Positions 6,369 to 13,540 are shown, counted from the stretch's first letter. The stretch is DNA of 13,808 bases from Candidatus Moranbacteria bacterium UBA2206 (GCA_002328565.1 DCUU01000049.1:1-13808); one strand, 5' to 3'. The notes: a model not told the origin generated them from the sequence alone. Numbers and translations are program-made.

Positions 6369-7358
6369 TTATAAATGTTTCTTATTAAGTCTTGCGCTAG
6401 AACTCGCAACGACTAGAGCTGAGACGTGACTGGCTATTTTGCCAGCTTCTCCTAAGTCTAAATTATTTATCAATCCATGTAAAATTCCGGCAGCGTACAT
6501 ATCGCCTGCGCCATTGGTGTTTATCACCTTAACTTTTTGAGGCAAAATTTCAAAAATTTTTCCGTCTTCCTCTATTAGACTGCCTTTTTCTCCTAATTTC
6601 ACTATGGCGATGCGACAATTTTTAGCTATTTCGTGCAAAGCTTTGCGAGAATTTTTCTTGCCACTAAAGGCGGTGGCTTCTTCCTCGTTGGCAAAAACAA
6701 TGTCAATATGCTTTTTGACAATTTGCAAAAAAAGTTTTTTGTTGCGTTTAATGAGTTGAGTATCAGATAAATCCAGTGAAACCAAAACATCATTTTTCTT
6801 GGCAATTTCCACGGCATGCAAAATTGCTTGGCGACTGACAGAATTTTCCAGTTGATAGGCTTCGATGTGAAGAATTTTTGCACGTTTAATTTCTTTTTCT
6901 TGGATATGATTTTTATTGAAATTAACTGACGCGCCCAGATGAGTAGCCATCGTGCGTTCTCCGTCTGGAGTGACAAACACAATGGCGTGTCCAGTCATTC
7001 CATTGTCATGAAAACAAAGATGAGAAGCGACACCCTCCGCTTCTATTTTTTCTTGATATTTTTTGCCATGTTCATCTTGGCCAACAAGTCCCAAAAATGA
7101 CACGCGACTGCCCAAAAGATTAGCTCCAGAAAGAGTATTGGAAACACTGCCGCCGGGAGTGAGTTCTAGTTTGATGTTTTTAAATTGCTGGAAAATATTT
7201 TCACTTTCCGCCTTTGAAATCAAATTCATCGATCCTTTTTTGAAATTTAGCTTAATTAACATTTCTTCACTAATATTAATCACAATATCAAACAGGGGAC
7301 TGCCAATCCCCAAGATATCCCAATGTTTTTTCTTCGACGCTTTTTTGTTAGATTTCAT
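6369..7358 (-). CDS. PfkB-family carbohydrate kinase, probable adenosine kinase
   Basis: A PfkB/ribokinase-fold ATP-dependent kinase of 329 aa. The N-terminal ILGIGSPLFDIV (15-26), the Gly-Gly signature LTPGGSVSNTLSGA (66-79), HIEAYQL (154-160) and the anion hole NTNGAGDMYAAGIL (290-303, catalytic Asp296) are all present. The usual DTxGAGD begins with Asn here. The SPLFD and GGSVSNT pattern is most like adenosine-kinase-type PfkB enzymes. Placement directly before ahcY supports adenosine to AMP, but ribokinase- or nucleoside-like specificity is not excluded. A GTG at 7376 would add six residues; the ATG at 7358 is preferred because an extended -10 motif overlaps the GTG region. There is no SD. 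It follows the DMT gene by 24 bases. Confidence 0.88.
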   Translation of the reverse strand: MKSNKKASKKKHWDILGIGSPLFDIVINISEEMLIKLNFKKGSMNLISKAESENIFQQFKNIKLELTPGGSVSNTLSGANLLGSRVSFLGLVGQDEHGKKYQEKIEAEGVASHLCFHDNGMTGHAIVFVTPDGERTMATHLGASVNFNKNHIQEKEIKRAKILHIEAYQLENSVSRQAILHAVEIAKKNDVLVSLDLSDTQLIKRNKKLFLQIVKKHIDIVFANEEEATAFSGKKNSRKALHEIAKNCRIAIVKLGEKGSLIEEDGKIFEILPQKVKVINTNGAGDMYAAGILHGLINNLDLGEAGKIASHVSALVVASSSARLNKKHL

Positions 7359-7366
7359 ATTTTTGT

Positions 7367-7375
7367 AGTATAACA
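7367..7375 (-). promoter_or_regulatory. Candidate extended -10 promoter for pfkB-ahcY
   Basis: On the minus strand TGTTATACT fits the TGn-TATAAT extended -10 form (5 of 6 in the hexamer). No -35 is evident. The predicted +1 near 7360 is two bases before the ATG at 7358, giving an almost leaderless message. It would let the kinase and ahcY be expressed apart from rsgA and the transporter. Confidence 0.35.
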
Positions 7376-7382
7376 CAATCTT

Positions 7383-8300
7383 TTAATCAGTTGCTTCTTC
7401 AAAGCCATATTGAGTTTGTTTTTGTTTGGCGGTTGTCAGGAAAAACAATCCGATAAAACTAGGAATTATGGCAAAAATTTGAACAGTGGTCGGTGCGTCC
7501 TTCAAGATTATCCAAGCGAAAATAAAAGTAAAAACAGGCGCCAGACAATTAAAGGAGATGGTGTGAGTGACGGAAGTTTTTTTAAAACTAAATAAGTTTA
7601 TAATTTTCATGAGACCCATAAAAATCAGGCCACTATACAAAAGATAAGGCAAGCTCTTGAAGATAATTTCAAGCGGAATTGTTTTTTCAAAAATCAAAGA
7701 AGCGATGAAAAAAATAATCGCCCCAGTTAAGCTTCTAAGAAACAATAAATATGAAAGAGAGACTTGGTGCAAAGCTCTTTTGGCAAAAATATTTCCAATG
7801 GGGGCAATTATTACTGCACATAGCATAAGTACATCACCGATATTTATAGCTGACTGATTGTTAAAAAGTACTATTCCAGCTGCAAAAAGCATTAGCATTG
7901 CACCAAAAAAATGAGAAGGGGAAACGGGTTCTTTTTTGGTAATCCAGCCTATTATTATGAAACTAAAGGCTGCTTCAGTTATGCTAATGAGCGCCACATT
8001 TTGCGGAGAAGTGAAGCTAAGAGCAAGATAATAAAAAAGATAATAAACAATAGCGATAAACAGTACTGCCAAAACAATATCTTTTATAGCCCGAGTATTG
8101 AAAATATTTTTCTTCCATTCTTTTTTTATCGTCAAAAGAATTGCAAAAAGAATAGTGGCAATAACATAGCTATAGGCAAGAGTGCTCAAAGGCAAAAGAT
8201 GATTTGCATAAGCAACAACAGTTAAAACAGGAAATAAGCCAGAAAAAATATTCTTTAAAAGTAAAATTCCATTAGCTAGGCTTTTTTCTGAAATAACCAT
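7383..8300 (-). CDS. EamA/DMT-superfamily transporter
   Basis: A 305-aa polytopic membrane protein with about ten hydrophobic helices arranged as two homologous five-helix halves, as in the drug/metabolite transporter superfamily (RhaT, YdcZ and PecM-type EamA proteins). Features include FSGLFPVLTVVAYANHLLPL near the start, helix 4 LALSFTSPQNVALISITEAAF (about residues 92-112) and the second-half equivalent SFKKTSVTHTISFNCLAPVFTF (about 243-264), the typical inner helices. These proteins move small metabolites, often as exporters. The substrate cannot be read from sequence. The gene lies 15 bases after rsgA and just before the adenosine-kinase-like gene, so a nucleoside, homocysteine-related or amino-acid substrate is possible but only by context. 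No SD precedes the ATG. Confidence 0.88.
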   Translation of the reverse strand: MVISEKSLANGILLLKNIFSGLFPVLTVVAYANHLLPLSTLAYSYVIATILFAILLTIKKEWKKNIFNTRAIKDIVLAVLFIAIVYYLFYYLALSFTSPQNVALISITEAAFSFIIIGWITKKEPVSPSHFFGAMLMLFAAGIVLFNNQSAINIGDVLMLCAVIIAPIGNIFAKRALHQVSLSYLLFLRSLTGAIIFFIASLIFEKTIPLEIIFKSLPYLLYSGLIFMGLMKIINLFSFKKTSVTHTISFNCLAPVFTFIFAWIILKDAPTTVQIFAIIPSFIGLFFLTTAKQKQTQYGFEEATD

Positions 8301-8315
8301 AATTTTTATTCTTAA

Positions 8316-9413
8316 TTAATAATCCTTGTGAGTATATTTTTTGAAATCTGTTTTTGCTTGTTTGATAAATTTTCCAAACTGACGGTCTTTTTCTTTCTTC
8401 TCTAATTTATTCATTCCATAATATTGAGTTTCTTTTTTGAGGTTGATATAATTTGCATATCTTTGTTTGTCTATTTTTCCAGTTTCTAGGGCTAGCAGAA
8501 CTGCACATCCCGGTTCGTGGACATGTGTGCAATTAACAAATTTGCATTCTTTTGAAAGGCTCGTTATTTCATCAAATAAATTATCGACGCCACTATTAGT
8601 ATCCGTCATTCCCACTTCTCGCACTCCAGGATTATCAATCACAATTCCTCCATCTGTCAAAAAATACATCTCTCGAGTAGTTGTAGTGTGTTTGCCTCTT
8701 CCGGAACGCGCTCCAATATTCTCAGTTTGGATGATTTCTTCTCCTAGTAATTTATTGATAAGCGAGGACTTTCCCACACCTGATGATCCCAAGAAACAAT
8801 ACGTCTTATTTTTAACAATATATTCCCTGAGTCTATCTAGTCCCTCTTCGGTTAGATTGCTAGTCAAAATAATTTCCACATCACCTAATCTATTTTTAAT
8901 TTCTGTTAATTTCAAATTCAATTCTGCTTGAGAAACTAAGTCTATTTTATTAAGAATGACCACAGGCAAAATCCCGCCATCTTTGGCAATGGCAAAATAT
9001 CTTTCAATGCGGTTTAGATTATAATCCCTGTCGACTGCTTCAACTGTGAAAGCCACATCAATATTAGTGGCGATAATTTGAGATTCATTTTTTCCACTAC
9101 CCTTTCTTTCCATTACTGTTTTTCTTGGTAATACTTTTTGAATTACTGCCTGTCCCTGCTTGGCTTCAGTGATGACTACCCAATCACCAACTGCTGGATA
9201 ATCTTCTTTGGACACCGCTTCAAACATTTGCTTGCCAGTTATTTTTGCCAGATATTCACCTTGGACATTTTTTATTTTATAAGCACCTTTGTATTGAGCA
9301 ATCACCCGCGCAATCGCAAAAAAATCCAATCCGAGTTTTGTGCGGTTAGTTTCAAAAAATTCATTCCACCCTAAGTCTTTGATTTTTGTTGTTTCCATAT
9401 CCATATTTAACAT
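8316..9413 (-). CDS. rsgA: Ribosome small-subunit-dependent GTPase A
   Basis: A 365-aa circularly permuted GTPase (YjeQ/EngC/RsgA) that binds late 30S precursors and helps release assembly factors before maturation ends. It has an N-terminal OB fold (about 30-100), then the permuted order G4 NKID (155-158), G1 GSSGVGKSS (209-217), switch GRGKHTTTT (238-246) and G3 DNPG (260-263). The C-terminal zinc finger is C280-x4-C285-x-H287-x5-C293 (CKFVNCTHVHEPGC). All nucleotide and zinc ligands are present. The first ATG is used; other Met codons lie at residues 4 and 6, and there is no SD to decide. It is the first gene of the six-gene minus-strand run and is divergent from the antiporter gene, with 210 bases between. 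Confidence 0.97.
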   Translation of the reverse strand: MLNMDMETTKIKDLGWNEFFETNRTKLGLDFFAIARVIAQYKGAYKIKNVQGEYLAKITGKQMFEAVSKEDYPAVGDWVVITEAKQGQAVIQKVLPRKTVMERKGSGKNESQIIATNIDVAFTVEAVDRDYNLNRIERYFAIAKDGGILPVVILNKIDLVSQAELNLKLTEIKNRLGDVEIILTSNLTEEGLDRLREYIVKNKTYCFLGSSGVGKSSLINKLLGEEIIQTENIGARSGRGKHTTTTREMYFLTDGGIVIDNPGVREVGMTDTNSGVDNLFDEITSLSKECKFVNCTHVHEPGCAVLLALETGKIDKQRYANYINLKKETQYYGMNKLEKKEKDRQFGKFIKQAKTDFKKYTHKDY

Positions 9414-9571
9414 CTTACCATAAGTTCTAAATCGTTCCTATTTAAAGCATAAAAAATACTCTTCTAAGATAAGGCTACCTCATTTTCTCTATTATTAGAT
9501 ATATTCAACCTCCTATTTTTTAATATTATTCAAATATTTTATTCCGAACACTATTTCCATCACGCCAGTTA

Positions 9572-9580
9572 TGTTATAAT
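9572..9580 (+). promoter_or_regulatory. Extended -10 promoter of the antiporter gene
   Basis: TGTTATAAT is a perfect TGn-TATAAT extended -10 element. No convincing -35 is needed for this class. The predicted +1 near 9587 gives a leader of about 37 bases. The 210-base divergent region (9414-9623) is otherwise AT-rich, with no further ORF. Confidence 0.6.
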
Positions 9581-9623
9581 AAATTTAAGATATTTAAAAA
9601 TAAACATAAAATAATAAAAAGAA

Positions 9624-11303
9624 ATGGATAATATATTTTTTCAAATTAGCGCATTACTTGCCCTAACGCTGACTATCGCTTTTTTTGTTCGATTATTGAA
9701 ACAACCACTCATAATAGCTTATATCATCGCTGGCATTATCGCTGGTCCAATGTTTTTCAATTTGCTTCATGGGGATAAGCATATGTATGAAGCCTTCGCC
9801 CAATTTGGTGTGGTTCTACTTTTATTCATCATCGGACTTCATCTCAACTTCAAACATCTTAAAAGTATCGGCTATGCTTCCTTTATAACTGGAACAGGTC
9901 AAGTTCTTTTTACATCCATCACGGGGATTATCATTTTAGTGGCCTTGGATTTCTCCCTTATTTCCGCGATTTATTTAGCGGTTGCCATAACCTTCTCCAG
10001 CACGATTATTATTATGAAATTGCTGTCAGATAAAAAGGAAACGGAAACCGTCTATGGAAAACATACTATTGGACTAATGTTGGTTCAGGATGTAATCGCC
10101 GTTGTTATTATGGTTTTTATTGGCATTATGAAAGACGGCGATGACTTGGCAGGCTCCTTTCTGCTTTTAGCTGTCAAGGGAATCGCGTCTCTTGTAATTA
10201 TTATCCTATTTTCCAAATATTTATTACCAAAATTGTTAAATAGAATTTCAAACTCCAGCGAACTACTTTTTCTTTTCACAATAACCTGGTGCTTTGGCCT
10301 CTCAAGTTTTCTATATTTACTGGGATTTTCTATCGAGATAGGAGCGATTATTGCTGGAATTTCATTAAGCTCCTCACCCTATCAATTGGAAATCGCCAGC
10401 CGAATTAAGCCGCTAAGAGATTTTTTCCTAGTGTTATTTTTTATTGTTCTCGGTAGCCAAATGTCTATGAGTTCTTTTGGCTCAATCTGGCTACCAAGTC
10501 TGGTAATTTCTCTTTTTATATTAATTGGAAATCCACTGATTCTCTACATTTTATTTAGAATGCTTAAATTTACTAGACGCAATAGTTTTTTGGCGGGACT
10601 AACAGCAGCCCAAGTAAGCGAATTTGGTTTTGTCGTTCTTTTTATAAGCAATCAGGTCGTCAGTCTTGATGAAAAAGTTGTGCCCATCTTTACTATGGTA
10701 GCTATTGTCACAATATTTATCTCTTCTTATTTGATTTTGTATAGTGATAAAATTTATAATTTTCTGCTTCCTATTTTTAATTTTTTTGGAACTGATAAGC
10801 ACCGTCAAGCTGAATTTGCTCCCGCCATTTATGATACTTGGGTAGTCGGCTATCATCGCATAGGAATTAAAGTCTGTCATGCTCTGGGGAAAACCAAATC
10901 TAATTTCAGTGTGATTGACTACGATCCCAAAACCATTCATCAACTTGATGAGCACAACATTCCTTCTGTTTTTGGTGATATTTCCGATGTTGAATTTCTA
11001 GAAAGCTTGCCTATTGCCGGAGCAAAAATGATTGTTATGACGATACCTTCTCTTGATGATCAAATCAATCTCATTAACCATGTGCGCAAAATAAATTCCA
11101 AACTTATTATCCTTGCCAATGCTTATCATTATGAACAATCAGAAGTTTTATACTCAGCAGGAGCAAACTATGTAATGATGCCTCACCTACTAGGCGCAGA
11201 TTGGATTTCTGCCATGCTGATGAAAAGAAGATTTACAAAAAAATATTTTAAAACATTAAGGGAAGAGCAATTGAGCAATGTTGACCAGCATTTTTCTAGC
11301 TAG
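9624..11303 (+). CDS. CPA2-family cation:proton antiporter (KefB/KefC-like) with TrkA-N domain
   Basis: A 559-aa membrane protein. The N-terminal about 380 residues form roughly 12 hydrophobic helices of the Na+/H+ exchanger (CPA2) fold, with the helix-break motif YIIAGIIAGP (33-42), the Q-D pair in MLVQDVIAVV (152-161) that KefC-type proteins keep, and AAQVSEFGF (338-346). A cytoplasmic TrkA-N/RCK domain follows (about 405-520) with WVVGYHRIG (406-414) and the beta-2 acidic end VIDYDP (420-425), which binds nucleotide and gates transport. The third Gly of GxGxxG is His (GYHRIG), and no C-terminal RCK-C domain follows, so gating may differ. It probably exchanges K+ or Na+ for H+ to control pH or ion balance. 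No SD. Confidence 0.92.
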   Translation: MDNIFFQISALLALTLTIAFFVRLLKQPLIIAYIIAGIIAGPMFFNLLHGDKHMYEAFAQFGVVLLLFIIGLHLNFKHLKSIGYASFITGTGQVLFTSITGIIILVALDFSLISAIYLAVAITFSSTIIIMKLLSDKKETETVYGKHTIGLMLVQDVIAVVIMVFIGIMKDGDDLAGSFLLLAVKGIASLVIIILFSKYLLPKLLNRISNSSELLFLFTITWCFGLSSFLYLLGFSIEIGAIIAGISLSSSPYQLEIASRIKPLRDFFLVLFFIVLGSQMSMSSFGSIWLPSLVISLFILIGNPLILYILFRMLKFTRRNSFLAGLTAAQVSEFGFVVLFISNQVVSLDEKVVPIFTMVAIVTIFISSYLILYSDKIYNFLLPIFNFFGTDKHRQAEFAPAIYDTWVVGYHRIGIKVCHALGKTKSNFSVIDYDPKTIHQLDEHNIPSVFGDISDVEFLESLPIAGAKMIVMTIPSLDDQINLINHVRKINSKLIILANAYHYEQSEVLYSAGANYVMMPHLLGADWISAMLMKRRFTKKYFKTLREEQLSNVDQHFSS

Positions 11304-11362
11304 CAAAATAATAGAAAAACTTTGCAAATATATGACGAATATTTCCCAAGGAATAAAAATAA

Positions 11363-11392
11363 AAAATACGCCCCAAGGACGTATTTTATTTT
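11363..11392 (+). terminator. Terminator of the antiporter gene
   Basis: AAAATACG (11363-11370) pairs with CGTATTTT (11380-11387) around a 9-base loop, followed by ATTTT. It lies 60 bases after the antiporter stop. A second, stronger hairpin follows at 11481. Confidence 0.6.
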
Positions 11393-11449
11393 CTGCTCTC
11401 ATTAGTGGATATGTTCAGAAATTTGAATTTAATAAAAATGATGCAGGAG

Positions 11450-11477
11450 TTGGAATTACTAGCTTTTTGTGTAAAAT
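11450..11477 (+). promoter_or_regulatory. Weak candidate promoter directly before a terminator
   Basis: TTGGAA (11450-11455, 4 of 6) and TAAAAT (11472-11477, 5 of 6) have a 16-base spacer. The predicted +1 is near 11484, inside the hairpin at 11481-11514, so any RNA would be about 35 bases. The hairpin more likely just ends the convergent genes. Confidence 0.2.
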
Positions 11478-11520
11478 AAAACCGGAGCAAATTCCTTTTG
11501 GAATAAGCTCCGGTCGTTTT
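11473..11520. terminator. Strong bidirectional rho-independent terminator
   Basis: ACCGGAGC (11481-11488) pairs with GCTCCGGT (11507-11514), and an inner ATTCC/GGAAT helix closes a TTTT loop. T-rich tracts follow on both strands (11517-11520 on plus; complement of 11473-11480 on minus). It separates the plus-strand antiporter from the minus-strand 247-aa gene that stops at 11556. Confidence 0.85.
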
Positions 11521-11555
11521 GTTAAATAGACTGTTTTTAAATCACAGAAGGACAG

Positions 11556-12299
11556 TCAAAAATTAATTGTTAAACTTAAACGCTCTACGTGCTTTTGATT
11601 TTTTATTGCATCAACAATTGACTGGGTGATTATCATACCAGGGACGATAACGTTTTTTCCGAGATTGAATTTTCCGCCGGAAACTCCCTGAACTTTATAG
11701 AGAGAACTTTTTTTAATTTTTCCTCTTTTGATTTCAAAAACTTCTTTTTCCATGTCTGTGAGTATCAGTTTAGGATAAAGTTGACGATAACGTTCCGGTG
11801 TAACTCCGTATTCACTTACTTTTTTCATGAAAATTTTTCCCAGAGGATCTCTTGAGCACATCTCTCGCGATAGAGATCGGGTAAGAGAAGCAGCAATAAC
11901 CTGTGATGCCCAAATACCGTTGCAACTTTTAATTAATCTCTTACAATTACGGGTGTGATGGATGATAATTCTTCGGTTGGGAGGCAAATCATTGAAATTT
12001 TGAATTTTCGCGCATTTTGCTATGATTGTGGCAAATTCTTTTCCTGCCACTAGCATTATGAGCATGTCGCCGGGGATTATCTGTTCAAAAAAGTTAACAA
12101 TAGCCCGATTTTGATAGAGATGGTCGCGTTGCAAATGAAGATATGCTGGAGAATCTTCCCTTTTAACCATTTCCATAAATTCTGGCTGATAATCGGGCGG
12201 TGTGTTGAAAATAGCTTGTGGGTGTTTTTGACAGAAATCATAAATCTCTTGTCCTAGCAGACTTAACACTTCCGGTTCGTACTTATCTTTTTTGTTCAT
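11556..12299 (-). CDS. 247-aa orphan protein, function unknown
   Basis: I do not recognise the family. It is soluble, with no signal peptide or long membrane segment. Visible features are an acidic, helical N-terminal third, a hydrophobic stretch IIPGDMLIMLVAGKEFATII (74-93), a basic Cys/His region NRRIIIHHTRNCKRLIKSCN (108-127), TRSLSREMCSRDP (140-152), and a beta-like C-terminal part with KVQGVSGGKFNLGKNVIVPG (202-221). The Cys/His cluster could bind a metal, but no complete finger is clear. The start is fixed by AGGAGG in the minus strand at 12309-12304. A TTGACA promoter lies upstream (12424-12452). Its strong SD sets it apart from the window's housekeeping genes, as do those of the next two minus-strand genes. 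Confidence 0.75.
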   Translation of the reverse strand: MNKKDKYEPEVLSLLGQEIYDFCQKHPQAIFNTPPDYQPEFMEMVKREDSPAYLHLQRDHLYQNRAIVNFFEQIIPGDMLIMLVAGKEFATIIAKCAKIQNFNDLPPNRRIIIHHTRNCKRLIKSCNGIWASQVIAASLTRSLSREMCSRDPLGKIFMKKVSEYGVTPERYRQLYPKLILTDMEKEVFEIKRGKIKKSSLYKVQGVSGGKFNLGKNVIVPGMIITQSIVDAIKNQKHVERLSLTINF

Positions 12300-12423
12300 G
12301 CGAAATCCTCCTGCAATTTATTGTTGAAGATTTTTATTCTGATCTTTTGAAATTCCATTAACCACTTTATATATAATTCATCTTTTTTGAAAGATGGTCT
12401 TTGTTAAAAAACTATGATTTTAG

Positions 12424-12452
12424 AGTGTATAGAATTATTGTCTTTATGTCAA
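12424..12452 (-). promoter_or_regulatory. Promoter of the 247-aa orphan gene
   Basis: On the minus strand a perfect -35 TTGACA (12452-12447) is followed by a 17-base spacer and TACACT (12429-12424, 4 of 6). An alternative -10, TATACA, has a 15-base spacer. The leader would be about 115 bases. The -35 starts 4 bases after the palindrome at 12456-12485. Confidence 0.55.
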
Positions 12453-12455
12453 TAA

Positions 12456-12485
12456 AAAAAGTACAGAATTAATTCTGTACTTTTT
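12456..12485. repeat. 30-base perfect palindrome
   Basis: GTACAGAATTAATTCTGTAC (12461-12480) is flanked by AAAAA and TTTTT, making a 30-base perfect dyad centred between 12470 and 12471. With its A and T runs it can act as a bidirectional terminator on RNA. On DNA it could be an operator that overlaps the region just upstream of the -35 at 12447-12452. The tight 15-base arms without a spacer are unusual for either role. Confidence 0.85.
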
Positions 12486-12570
12486 GGGATTGATCCCTCC
12501 TAACGAATATGTTGCGCCACTTGAATATTTCGCAGATGGAAATGAAATTGCAGTTTTTTAGTTTTGTTTT

Positions 12571-12618
12571 ATAAAAACAAAAACCGCTCAAGCAGACACG
12601 GTTTTCTGTTGAACGGTT
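12571..12618 (-). terminator. Rho-independent terminator of the 109-aa gene
   Basis: On the minus strand AACCGTTCAA (12618-12609) pairs with TTGAGCGGTT (12591-12582), with one G-U pair, extended inward by CAGA/TCTG. A TTTTTGTTTTT tract follows (down to about 12573). It begins 6 bases after the stop of the 109-aa gene. Confidence 0.85.
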
Positions 12619-12624
12619 AGCAAT

Positions 12625-12954
12625 TTAAATCGGTACTTCGATCCTGAACCAGTATACGTTGGCTCTGTAGGCATCTCCTCCACGAAGCCAAATTCTACCT
12701 ACCTTAGGTGTTTTTGGAAAATCAGAGAGCACTGATCTGATGCAAGCGCCGATGTAGGCATCTCCTTCCTCGAAATTCTCAGATTCACCCAAAAAAACTC
12801 TTCGGAGATCATTCAGGGTAGAATGCGGTTTTTCTTGATTGGCTTTTTTATGAGCTGTTATCCGCACAGTAATCCAGAGATAGTCATTGCCTTTCCTCAC
12901 TTTTTGTTCAATGCGAAAGTGAATTCGCGTGCTCGACATGCGTTTCTTTTTCAT
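12625..12954 (-). CDS. 109-aa orphan protein, function unknown
   Basis: No family is recognised. The product is small, soluble and basic at its N-terminus (MKKKRMSSTRIHFRIEQKVR), with alternating polar and hydrophobic stretches that suggest beta strands (YLWITVRITAHKK, residues 25-37; VGRIWLRGGDAYRANVYWFR, residues 85-104). It could be a small beta-barrel or nucleic-acid-binding protein, but this is shape only. The start is fixed by AAAGGAG (minus, 8 bases before ATG). It lies 59 bases after the SemiSWEET-like gene on the same strand, with no promoter seen between them, so the two probably share a transcript. A strong terminator follows. Confidence 0.7.
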   Translation of the reverse strand: MKKKRMSSTRIHFRIEQKVRKGNDYLWITVRITAHKKANQEKPHSTLNDLRRVFLGESENFEEGDAYIGACIRSVLSDFPKTPKVGRIWLRGGDAYRANVYWFRIEVPI

Positions 12955-13013
12955 CGTGATTACTCCTTTTTTACATTGTTTTAAATAAACATCCCCCAGT
13001 TAATTAACAAAAG

Positions 13014-13304
13014 TTACTTTAATATCAGTTGAATTATTGGGATTGATATTAGGGTTGCAATAGACATCATTGCAGCAGCCACGTTGCTGATAAAAACGAA
13101 CTTGTCACGGATAAAAAATCCATGTAGGGCAAATCCGCTTTGGACAAATGTAATAATCCCCAGCATGCCGAATGACAGCGCGGCCGTCTCCATTGTCGTC
13201 CACATCTTGAAAAGCTGTGGAGCCATTATGAATGGATTTACAATTCCGATGAGCCAGATTATTCTTGTCCAGTGTATTTTGCGAGCAAATTCTTCACGTG
13301 TCAT
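13014..13304 (-). CDS. SemiSWEET/PQ-loop-like three-helix membrane protein
   Basis: A 96-aa protein with three hydrophobic segments (about 12-30, 41-61, 70-94). The first ends with VNPFIMAPQLFKMWTTM (22-38), a Pro-Gln motif in the right place for the PQ-loop/SWEET fold. The second begins with ALSFGMLGIITFVQSGFALH (42-61), like the L-S-x4-W/F region of SemiSWEETs, and FISNVAAAMMS (71-81) carries the Asn typical of helix 3. Bacterial SemiSWEETs are 85-100 aa and work as homodimers that let sugars or other small solutes cross the membrane. A strong AAAGGAGG SD fixes the start. It leads the SD-rich minus-strand cluster and has a structured leader. Substrate unknown. Confidence 0.72.
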   Translation of the reverse strand: MTREEFARKIHWTRIIWLIGIVNPFIMAPQLFKMWTTMETAALSFGMLGIITFVQSGFALHGFFIRDKFVFISNVAAAMMSIATLISIPIIQLILK

Positions 13305-13360
13305 TATTGCCTCCTTTAGTTCAAAGATTATAATCGTGAGTTGTGCTTAACATTATTTAC

Positions 13361-13414
13361 ACAAACCGACAGCTAAGTAATTAAATTATTTTAATTACTT
13401 AGCTGTCAGTTTGT
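13361..13414. repeat. Long inverted repeat in the SemiSWEET-like gene's leader
   Basis: ACAAAC (13361-13366), one mismatch, then an 18-base perfect arm (13368-13385) pairs with 13390-13407, a mismatch at 13408 and GTTTGT (13409-13414). The loop is four bases (13386-13389). No T-run follows on either strand, so it is not a normal intrinsic terminator. It lies between the promoter at 13448-13476 and the gene start at 13304, so the minus-strand mRNA would carry it as a stable hairpin. It could also be a mobile-element remnant or a protein-binding dyad. Confidence 0.85.
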
Positions 13415-13447
13415 AAAGTGATTAAATTTATAAAGAACTAATAAAAA

Positions 13448-13476
13448 AGCGTAGCAATAAATTGATAAATTGTCAA
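13448..13476 (-). promoter_or_regulatory. Candidate promoter of the SemiSWEET-like gene
   Basis: On the minus strand a perfect TTGACA (13476-13471) is followed by a 17-base spacer ending in TGn and TACGCT (13453-13448, only 3 of 6). The extended TG partly makes up for the poor -10. The predicted leader is about 137 bases and contains the hairpin at 13361-13414. Confidence 0.5.
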
Positions 13477-13540
13477 ACGTAAACAACATAAAAAGGCTTA
13501 TCATTAGATTTTTAAATGATGTATCTCATCTTGTGTACTT

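Larger units (their letters stand above)
12300..12624. other. 325-base gene-free regulatory region
   Basis: No convincing gene is present. The region holds the SD and promoter of the 247-aa gene, a 30-base perfect palindrome (12456-12485), an orphan SD-like AGGAGGGATC on the minus strand (12501-12492), and the terminator of the 109-aa gene (12571-12618). A 21-codon plus-strand frame at 12510-12575 has no SD and is not called. Confidence 0.7.

Noticed and set aside
11278..11529. An 83-codon plus-strand frame after the antiporter
   Set aside because: It overlaps the antiporter's end and runs through two terminator hairpins. It has no SD and no recognisable protein character.
12510..12575. A 21-codon plus-strand frame in the gene-free region
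   Set aside because: No SD, no promoter at useful spacing, and it ends in the terminator tract of the 109-aa gene.
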